Below the pieces are notes generated by a model, which had not been told where the DNA came from, ran no database searches, and was given only the letters and a program-made list of their open reading frames with translations. A program made the position numbers and the translations under genes. Positions 1 through 5,569 of a stretch of 5,569 nt of DNA are shown piece after piece (positions within the stretch are counted from its first letter, which is position 1; the number at the start of each line of letters is the position of its first letter). Source of the DNA: Propionibacteriaceae bacterium UBA4569 (GTDB lineage Bacteria > Actinomycetota > Actinomycetes > Propionibacteriales > Propionibacteriaceae); assembly GCA_002387005.1 (NCBI GenBank), contig DGKN01000170.1, positions 1,271 through 6,839 of the forward strand, in the 5' to 3' direction.

Positions 1-1
1 G

Positions 2-475
2 GCGGTGGACATGCTGGCCACCACGCCCGACTTCCGCCACGACCTCACAGCCTGGGCGCGCGCTGCGTTCAGCGTCCGGGAGCGTTGGCCCGATGGGGCG
101 ACCTCGCTGGGGATACCGACCTGGTTCTACGGCCACGAACCGCCCAATGCCTTCGCCACGGGGGTGGCGAAATACTTCAGCAATGCGATCCGCGAGGACA
201 CGCTGCTGCAGCGGTGCAAGGGCGGGATCGTCTACCTGCCCGGGGCGGCGGGCACCGTCCAGGAGATCTTCCAGGCCGCGACGGGCAACTACTACGCCGC
301 CGCGGGGGCGACCACGACTCCGATGGTGCTGGTGGACGTCGAGCACTGGACCACCACGTTGCCGGCCTGGCCGCTGCTGGAATCGCTGGGACAGGACAAG
401 CAGATGGGCACCGCGCTGTTCCTGGCCCAGGACGTGGACGAGGCGGCCGAGCTGTTGCTCGGCCGCCTCGCGTGA
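2..475 (+). CDS. LOG-like Rossmann-fold nucleotide-binding protein, 3' part only
   Basis: This is the C-terminal 157 residues of a gene whose start lies left of the window; the frame is open to the edge and the GTG at 5-7 has no reason to be the true start. The clearest motif is GIVYLPGAAGTVQEIFQ (first base of the PGAAGT part at 239), which matches the PGGxGTxxE phosphate/ribose-binding signature of the LOG/lysine-decarboxylase-like fold (COG1611 type), with alanine in place of the second glycine. A hydrophobic strand (PMVLVDVEHW) and a C-terminal helix (DVDEAAELLL) follow, as in that fold. Known relatives include cytokinin-activating nucleotide phosphoribohydrolases, but many actinobacterial members have no assigned substrate, so I do not name a reaction. 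The gene converges on gdhA, 29 nt between stops. Family assignment is moderately sure; function is unknown. Confidence 0.68.
   Translation, partial: AVDMLATTPDFRHDLTAWARAAFSVRERWPDGATSLGIPTWFYGHEPPNAFATGVAKYFSNAIREDTLLQRCKGGIVYLPGAAGTVQEIFQAATGNYYAAAGATTTPMVLVDVEHWTTTLPAWPLLESLGQDKQMGTALFLAQDVDEAAELLLGRLA
439..470. terminator. Perfect GC-rich hairpin, candidate bidirectional terminator
   Basis: CGAGGCGGCCGAG (439-451) is the exact reverse complement of 458-470. The C and G inside the loop can also pair, giving a 14-bp stem closed by a TGTT tetraloop. It covers the last codons of the plus-strand gene, ending 3 nt before the TGA, and lies 35 nt past the gdhA stop on the other strand. Neither side has a clear T-run, so it would be a U-tail-less stem of the kind proposed as terminators in high-GC actinobacteria. 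The structure is seen directly; termination is inferred from its place between converging genes. Confidence 0.5.
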
Positions 476-504
476 GGTCCTGCTGGTCTTTGAACCGCTG
501 CTGA

Positions 505-1875
<1,371 letters not shown>

Positions 1876-1881
1876 CTAATC

Positions 1882-1894
1882 GTGAACACTTCAC
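1882..1894. promoter_or_regulatory. 13-bp perfect inverted repeat before gdhA, candidate operator
   Basis: GTGAA-CAC-TTCAC is a perfect palindrome with a 3-nt centre, 40 nt upstream of the gdhA ATG. Its size and place suit a dimeric repressor or activator site overlapping the promoter. It does not look like the GlnR boxes or the AmtR box I know from actinobacterial nitrogen genes, so no regulator is named. I could not place a convincing -10/-35 pair nearby. Confidence 0.3.
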
Positions 1895-1898
1895 CAAG

Positions 1899-1937
1899 CG
1901 TCCAGCTCCGGACACGAAAGCGTCCGAATGCTGGATG
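1899..1937. repeat. Extended imperfect palindrome in the rlmN-gdhA gap
   Basis: TCCAGC (1901-1906) pairs with GCTGGA (1930-1935), extendable by a G-T and a C-G pair to 1899/1937. CGGAC (1909-1913) pairs with GTCCG (1922-1926), with an 8-nt middle that can close as C-GAAA-G. An 8-bp direct repeat, AAGCGTCC, starts at 1896 and again at 1918, 22 bp or about two helical turns apart. It could be the rlmN terminator (no T-run is visible), a leader hairpin of the gdhA transcript, or an operator cluster. The pairing is seen; any role is inference. Confidence 0.4.
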
Positions 1938-1985
1938 GTCCGCTCAAATCGCTCAGGCTGGCCTTCGCGGCGCGGCCGCTCGGGC

Positions 1986-3278
1986 TCAGGGCTGGGCTGC
2001 GACGAGGTCACGTTCACTGGCGGCCAGCTGGCCACAGGCACCGTCGATCTCCTGGCCACGGGTGTCACGGACGGTGACCGGGATCTGGTAGCTCTCGAGA
2101 ACGCGCACGAACTCCCGCTCGTCGGCCTTGCGGCTGGCAGTCCATTTCGAACCCGGGGTCGGGTTCAGCGGGATCAGGTTCACGTGCACCCAGCCCCAGT
2201 CACCACGGGCCTTGAGCCGCTTGGCGAGCAACCGGGCGCGCTCAGCCTGGTCGTTGATGTCCTTGATCATGATGTACTCGATGGAGACGCGGCGCTTGGT
2301 CTGCTTCGCGTACTCCCAGGCGGCGTCGAGAACCTCGTCCACCTTGTAGCGGGTGTTGATCGGCACCAGTTCGTCGCGCAGTTCGTCGTCCGGCGCGTGC
2401 AGCGAGAGCGCCAGCGTGACCGGCAGTCCCTCGGTGGTGAGCTGCTGAATCCGGGGCACCAGGCCCACGGTGGAGACGGTGATGCCGCGCGCGCTCATGC
2501 CAATGCCGTCGGGCGGGGGCGCCACGAGCGTACGGACGGCTGCCATCACGGCCTTGTAGTTGGCCATCGGCTCGCCCATCCCCATGAAGACGATGTTGTT
2601 GACCCTTCCCGGGCCGCCCGGGAGCGCACCGGATGCCAGCAGCTTCTCCGCCTCCAACACCTGGGAGATGATCTCGCCGGTGGACATGTTGCGCTGCAGA
2701 CCGCCCTGGCCGGTGGCGCAGAACGGGCAGGCCATGCCGCAGCCAGCCTGGGAGGAGATGCACAGCGTCGAGCGGACGCGCTGGTGGGTGCCAGTCCGGC
2801 CGGCCTCGCCACTGTCCGCCTCGCTGCCCAACTCGGCCTCCCCCGCACGAGCGGGACGCACCCCGTAGCGCATCAGCACCGACTCGACCAGCGAGCCGTC
2901 GTGCAGACGCCACAGGTTCTTGACGGTGGTGTCGCCATCGCAGCGCTGCTGAGAGACCTGGGTGAGCAGGTTCGGGAACCACTTCTCGGCGACCGTGGCG
3001 CGCAGGTCGGCCGGCAGGTCGGTCCAGGTGGAGGGGTCGGTCTCGAAGCGTCCGAAGTAGTGCTTGCCCATCTGGCCGGCGCGGAAGGCGGGCAGGCCCA
3101 GTTCGGTGACTGCAGCCCGACGCTCGTCGGGCGTCAGGTCGATCCAGTGGGGCGCAGGCTTGTTCCGCTTCGGGGCCTTGAAGACCAAAGGCAGTTCGGT
3201 GCCGGGTTCCGCCAGCGGCTCAGCGGGCAGGACGAGCGCCTTGGGGGCCGCGTGGTTGCGACGGTCGGGGGCGCTCAT
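1986..3278 (-). CDS. rlmN: 23S rRNA (A2503-C2)/tRNA (A37-C2) methyltransferase RlmN
   Basis: RlmN is a radical-SAM enzyme that methylates C2 of A2503 in 23S rRNA and, in E. coli, A37 of some tRNAs. The 430-residue protein carries the CX3CX2C cluster motif (C180, C184, C187 in [12 protein letters not shown]). C173 lies seven residues before it, as in E. coli. The SAM-binding GMGEPMANY is at 233-241, and C415 in GACGQLA matches the cysteine that is methylated and forms the protein-RNA intermediate. E132 (VESVLMRY) matches the conserved Glu of E. coli RlmN. About 28 extra, acid-rich residues (139-166) lie between E132 and C173. The ATG at 3278 overlaps the cdsA stop as ATGA; the frame stays open far upstream inside cdsA, but that part is a shadow without similarity. 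No strong ribosome site precedes the ATG, so translation is probably coupled to cdsA. The motif set leaves little doubt; Cfr is less likely given the operon and actinobacterial RlmN pattern. Confidence 0.95.
   Translation of the reverse strand: MSAPDRRNHAAPKALVLPAEPLAEPGTELPLVFKAPKRNKPAPHWIDLTPDERRAAVTELGLPAFRAGQMGKHYFGRFETDPSTWTDLPADLRATVAEKWFPNLLTQVSQQRCDGDTTVKNLWRLHDGSLVESVLMRYGVRPARAGEAELGSEADSGEAGRTGTHQRVRSTLCISSQAGCGMACPFCATGQGGLQRNMSTGEIISQVLEAEKLLASGALPGGPGRVNNIVFMGMGEPMANYKAVMAAVRTLVAPPPDGIGMSARGITVSTVGLVPRIQQLTTEGLPVTLALSLHAPDDELRDELVPINTRYKVDEVLDAAWEYAKQTKRRVSIEYIMIKDINDQAERARLLAKRLKARGDWGWVHVNLIPLNPTPGSKWTASRKADEREFVRVLESYQIPVTVRDTRGQEIDGACGQLAASERDLVAAQP
3275..3278 (-). other. 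ATGA stop/start overlap of cdsA and rlmN
   Basis: The minus strand reads GTCGCATGAGC: the TGA ending cdsA (3277-3275) shares bases with the ATG of rlmN (3278-3276). With only weak upstream pairing to 16S rRNA, terminating cdsA ribosomes probably re-initiate on rlmN. Confidence 0.8.
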
Positions 3279-4162
3279 GCGACCGGCACCAGCAGGAACA
3301 GGAGTGCCCAGGCGACCGGGGCCGCCACGAGCAGGGAGTCCAGTCGATCCATTATTCCTCCGTGTCCGGGAAGGAAGCTGGACATGTCCTTGATGCCCGC
3401 ATCCCGCTTGATCATCGACTCGACGAGGTCGCCGGCCGTCCCGACGGCCACCAGCAGCACCCCGAGAAGCAGGCCAACGTACCAGCCCACGCCCAACAAC
3501 CAGATGGAGCAGGCGATGCCGATGCCGACGCCGAACAACACCGAGCCCGCGAAGCCCTCCCAGGTCTTCTTCGGGCTCACCGTCGGTGCCATCTTGTGCT
3601 TGCCGAACAACACGCCAGCGATGTAGCCACCGGTGTCGGAGGCAACCACGCACAGGATGAAGGTGACGATGCGGGCCGGGCCGTCGTCGGCGGCCATCAT
3701 CAGTGCGACGGCAGAGCCGAGCAGCGGGATGTAGCCGACCAGGAAGAGGCTCGCGGCTGCGTCCCGCACGTAGTTCTCCGGACCCTCACGCAACCGCCAC
3801 ACCAGACAGGCCAGCGAGGTGAGGGCGAGCAAGCCCAGGATCAGGGTGTTCGATGGCACCTGCTGCGCCGGGTGCTGCCCGGCGTAGTACGAGCCCAGCA
3901 CCACCGCTAGCGTGCCCACGAAGACGGGCGCAGTGGCGGCGTGCATCCCGATCCGCGACAGCGCCCGCGACACCTCCACCACACCCATCGACAGCGCCGC
4001 AGCCACCAGCAGGATGAAGCCCCAGTGCCACCACGCAAGCGTGGCGATGACGGCCGAGATCAGCACCACGCCCACCGCGATGGCAGCGGGCAGGTTGCGC
4101 CCGGCCCGCGACGGGCGCGGGACCGGGTTGACGTCGGTCGGGGAGATCTTCTGCTGGCTCAT
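3275..4162 (-). CDS. cdsA: Phosphatidate cytidylyltransferase (CDP-diglyceride synthase)
   Basis: CdsA is an integral membrane enzyme that joins phosphatidic acid and CTP to give CDP-diacylglycerol, the precursor of phosphatidylglycerol, cardiolipin and, in actinobacteria, phosphatidylinositol. The 295-residue protein has a polar, basic N-terminus (about 1-24) and then roughly eight or nine hydrophobic segments, for example near 26-44, 48-64, 76-92, 105-122, 137-155, 164-184, 205-222, 226-244 and 277-293. The family signature is complete at 249-275: S-x-I-K-R, then K-D, then [12 protein letters not shown]. The conserved [10 protein letters not shown]...FGKHK (174-190) and SPKKTWEG (196-203) precede it. 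It starts 11 nt after the frr stop with no clear ribosome site (the spacer is GCACCCACTCG), which suggests coupling to frr, and ends in the ATGA overlap with rlmN. Length and motifs are normal for the family. Confidence 0.96.
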   Translation of the reverse strand: MSQQKISPTDVNPVPRPSRAGRNLPAAIAVGVVLISAVIATLAWWHWGFILLVAAALSMGVVEVSRALSRIGMHAATAPVFVGTLAVVLGSYYAGQHPAQQVPSNTLILGLLALTSLACLVWRLREGPENYVRDAAASLFLVGYIPLLGSAVALMMAADDGPARIVTFILCVVASDTGGYIAGVLFGKHKMAPTVSPKKTWEGFAGSVLFGVGIGIACSIWLLGVGWYVGLLLGVLLVAVGTAGDLVESMIKRDAGIKDMSSFLPGHGGIMDRLDSLLVAAPVAWALLFLLVPVA

Positions 4163-4173
4163 CGAGTGGGTGC

Positions 4174-4731
4174 TCAGACCGCGAGCAGCTCGGCTTCCTT
4201 GTTCTTCAGCAGCTCGTCGATCTGGTCGACGAACTTCTTGGTCGCGGCGTCCAGCTGCTTCTCCGCGCGGGAGGCCTCGTCCTCGCCGATCTCCTTGTCC
4301 TTCTCCAGGCGCTTCACGGAGTCGTTGGCGTGGCGACGGACGTTGCGGACGCTCACTCGGCCCTCCTCCGCCTTGTGCTTGGCCATCTTGATGTACTCCT
4401 TGCGGCGCTCCTCGGTGAGGGCGGGCAGGATGCAGCGGATCATGTTGCCGTCGTTGGACGGGTTCACGCCGAGGTCGGAGTCGCGGATCGCCTTCTCGAT
4501 CGCGGTCATCGCCGAGCGGTCGAAGGGGGTGATCAGGATGGTGCGAGCTTCGGGCACCTGGAAGGTGGCCAGCTGCTGCAGTGGGGTGGGCGCACCGTAG
4601 TAGTCGGCCATGAGCTTGTTGAACATGGCGGGGTGGGCGCGGCCGGTGCGGATGCCGGCGAACTCCTCGCGGGCGAAGTCGACGGCGGCGCCCATCTTCT
4701 TCTCGGCGTCCTTGATGATGTCGGTGATCAC
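4174..4731 (-). CDS. frr: Ribosome recycling factor
   Basis: RRF acts with EF-G to split post-termination ribosomes in the cytoplasm. The protein has 185 residues, the same as E. coli RRF, and aligns over its full length: an N-terminal helix with FAGIRTGRAHP (24-34), the small beta domain with PLQQLATFQVPEART and ITPFDRSAM (50-75), NPSNDGNMIRCILPALTEERR (90-110), and the C-terminal helices. The conserved arginine patch of the long helices is present as VRNVRRHANDSVK, with R129, R132 and R133. Translation starts at a GTG at 4731; no in-frame ATG lies close by, and a GGAAGGA ribosome site stands 6 nt before it. It follows pyrH after 66 nt and precedes cdsA by 11 nt, the common bacterial order. 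I see nothing abnormal in the protein. Confidence 0.97.
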   Translation of the reverse strand: MITDIIKDAEKKMGAAVDFAREEFAGIRTGRAHPAMFNKLMADYYGAPTPLQQLATFQVPEARTILITPFDRSAMTAIEKAIRDSDLGVNPSNDGNMIRCILPALTEERRKEYIKMAKHKAEEGRVSVRNVRRHANDSVKRLEKDKEIGEDEASRAEKQLDAATKKFVDQIDELLKNKEAELLAV

Positions 4732-4737
4732 GAATGA

Positions 4738-4744
4738 TCCTTCC
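4738..4744 (-). promoter_or_regulatory. Ribosome binding site of frr (GTG start)
   Basis: On the minus strand GGAAGGA lies 6 nt before the GTG at 4731. It supports that GTG as the start and gives the exact 185-residue length expected for the family. Confidence 0.7.
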
Positions 4745-4764
4745 GGTCTTGGTGGTTTGTGGTT

Positions 4765-4808
4765 CTCAGGCGTGGAGGGGGTGATGCGTGGGGGGACTCA
4801 GGCGTGGA
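4765..4808. repeat. 12-bp direct repeat at the pyrH end and in the pyrH-frr spacer
   Basis: CTCAGGCGTGGA occurs exactly at 4765-4776 and 4797-4808, starts 32 bp apart. The right copy contains the last two pyrH codons and its TGA; the left copy lies in the 66-nt spacer before frr. It looks like a small duplication of the gene end, though chance in GC-rich DNA is not excluded. Confidence 0.5.
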
Positions 4809-5511
4809 CAGTGGTGCCGATGGCCTCACCGCGCGCGGCCCGACCGATGTTGCCCTCGGTGGTCAGGTTGAAGAAGACCATCTTGAGGCCGTTGTCGCGG
4901 GCCAGGGAGACTGCAGCCGCGTCGGCAACCTTCAGATCCTTCGCCAGGTACTCGTCGTAGGTCAGCTCGTCGTACATCTTCGCCGCGGGGTTGTTCCGCG
5001 GGTCGGAGTCGAAGACGCCGTCGACGCCCTGCTTGCCCATCAGGAGGGCCTCGCAACCGATCTCCAGGGCGCGCTGCGCCGAGACGGTGTCGGTGGAGAA
5101 GTAGGGCATGCCGGCGCCCGCGCCGAAGATGACGACGCGGCCCTTCTCGAGGTGGCGCACCGCCCGACGGGGGATGTAGGGGTCGGCGACCTGCTGCATG
5201 GTCATCGCGCTCTGCACGCGGGTCGGGACGCCAGCCTTCTCGCAGAAGTCCTGCAGGGCGATCGCATTCATCACGGTGCCGAGCATGCCCATGTAGTCGG
5301 CGCGCTCACGCTCCATGCCCGACTGGCTCAGCTCCGCACCGCGGAAGAAGTTGCCTCCACCGACCACGATGGCCACCTGCACGCCACTGTTGGCGACGTC
5401 GGCCACCTGCTGCGCGATTCCGGACACCACGGCGGGGTCGACGCCGATCTTGCCTCCGCCGAAGACCTCTCCCGAGAGCTTCAGCAGAACCCGGTCATAG
5501 GGCTTGCTCAC
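4798..5511 (-). CDS. pyrH: UMP kinase
   Basis: PyrH phosphorylates UMP to UDP with ATP, the step between de novo pyrimidine synthesis and UTP/CTP; bacterial UMP kinase is a hexamer of the amino-acid-kinase fold. From the GTG at 5511 the protein has 237 residues (E. coli 241). Motifs in order: RVLLKLSGE with K11, [10 protein letters not shown] (49-58), [13 protein letters not shown] (71-83), the UMP/ATP-site stretch [20 protein letters not shown] (129-148), and VDGVFDSDP (163-171). The frame runs on to an ATG at 5562, which would add 17 polar residues without family similarity. The GTG is preferred because GGGGAGGA stands 7 nt before it and [14 protein letters not shown] is a normal family N-terminus. 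tsf would be expected just upstream, outside the window. In other bacteria UTP inhibits and GTP activates the enzyme; that is not visible here. Confidence 0.96.
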   Translation of the reverse strand: MSKPYDRVLLKLSGEVFGGGKIGVDPAVVSGIAQQVADVANSGVQVAIVVGGGNFFRGAELSQSGMERERADYMGMLGTVMNAIALQDFCEKAGVPTRVQSAMTMQQVADPYIPRRAVRHLEKGRVVIFGAGAGMPYFSTDTVSAQRALEIGCEALLMGKQGVDGVFDSDPRNNPAAKMYDELTYDEYLAKDLKVADAAAVSLARDNGLKMVFFNLTTEGNIGRAARGEAIGTTVHA

Positions 5512-5518
5512 TGGTCCA

Positions 5519-5526
5519 TCCTCCCC
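5519..5526 (-). promoter_or_regulatory. Strong ribosome binding site deciding the pyrH start
   Basis: On the minus strand GGGGAGGA is followed by 7 nt (TGGACCA) and the GTG at 5511. An ATG at 5519, overlapping this site, is out of frame with pyrH. The site argues against the upstream in-frame ATG at 5562. Confidence 0.8.
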
Positions 5527-5569
5527 GTTTGCACTTCTCGCAGTGCTCTGGACATGAGACATGCGCCGC

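Noticed and set aside
1967..1979. GCGGC-GCG-GCCGC hairpin just after rlmN
   Set aside because: A 5-bp stem with a 3-nt loop and no T-run is expected by chance at this GC content, so it is not listed as a terminator.
1935..3626. Plus-strand open frame of 563 codons opposite rlmN and cdsA
   Set aside because: It is antisense to two certain genes across their boundary, has low-complexity composition and no recognisable motif.
3279..3653. N-terminal extension of rlmN into cdsA (555-residue reading)
   Set aside because: The extra 125 residues are the out-of-frame reading of the CdsA C-terminus, Arg/Gly-rich with no similarity. The ATG in the ATGA overlap gives a normal RlmN.

Overview
The window is a GC-rich stretch with short intergenic gaps and GTG starts beside ATG starts. 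It comes from a high-GC actinobacterium. The gene order pyrH-frr-cdsA-rlmN is the usual actinobacterial continuation of the rpsB-tsf cluster, and the actinobacterial-style RlmN sequence fits. A member of the Propionibacteriales or a relative is possible, but that is an impression from protein similarity and was not tested.

Right to left on the minus strand there are four housekeeping genes in a tight row. pyrH (UMP kinase, 4798-5511) is followed by frr (ribosome recycling factor, 4174-4731) after a 66-nt spacer. cdsA (CDP-diglyceride synthase, 3275-4162) follows 11 nt later, and rlmN (23S rRNA/tRNA adenine-C2 methyltransferase, 1986-3278) overlaps the end of cdsA by 4 nt. They are probably co-transcribed with upstream translation genes outside the window. 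Together they cover UTP supply, recycling of post-termination ribosomes, the CDP-diacylglycerol branch point of phospholipid synthesis, and a ribosome/tRNA modification.

After a 143-nt gap with two inverted repeats comes gdhA (NADP-type glutamate dehydrogenase, 505-1842), also on the minus strand. It probably has its own transcription signals. The left edge holds the 3' part of a plus-strand gene for a LOG-like Rossmann-fold nucleotide-binding protein (2-475). It converges on gdhA with 29 nt between the stop codons. A perfect GC-rich hairpin in the last codons of that gene is a good candidate for a shared terminator.

I see no mobile element, CRISPR array, tRNA, rRNA or phage gene, and no sign of a new multi-gene system. 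No stretch longer than 300 nt lacks a gene. The points worth a second look are small: the convergent hairpin, the palindromes before gdhA, a 28-residue acidic insertion in RlmN, a 12-bp duplicated stop-codon segment after pyrH, and the start-codon choices for pyrH and gdhA.
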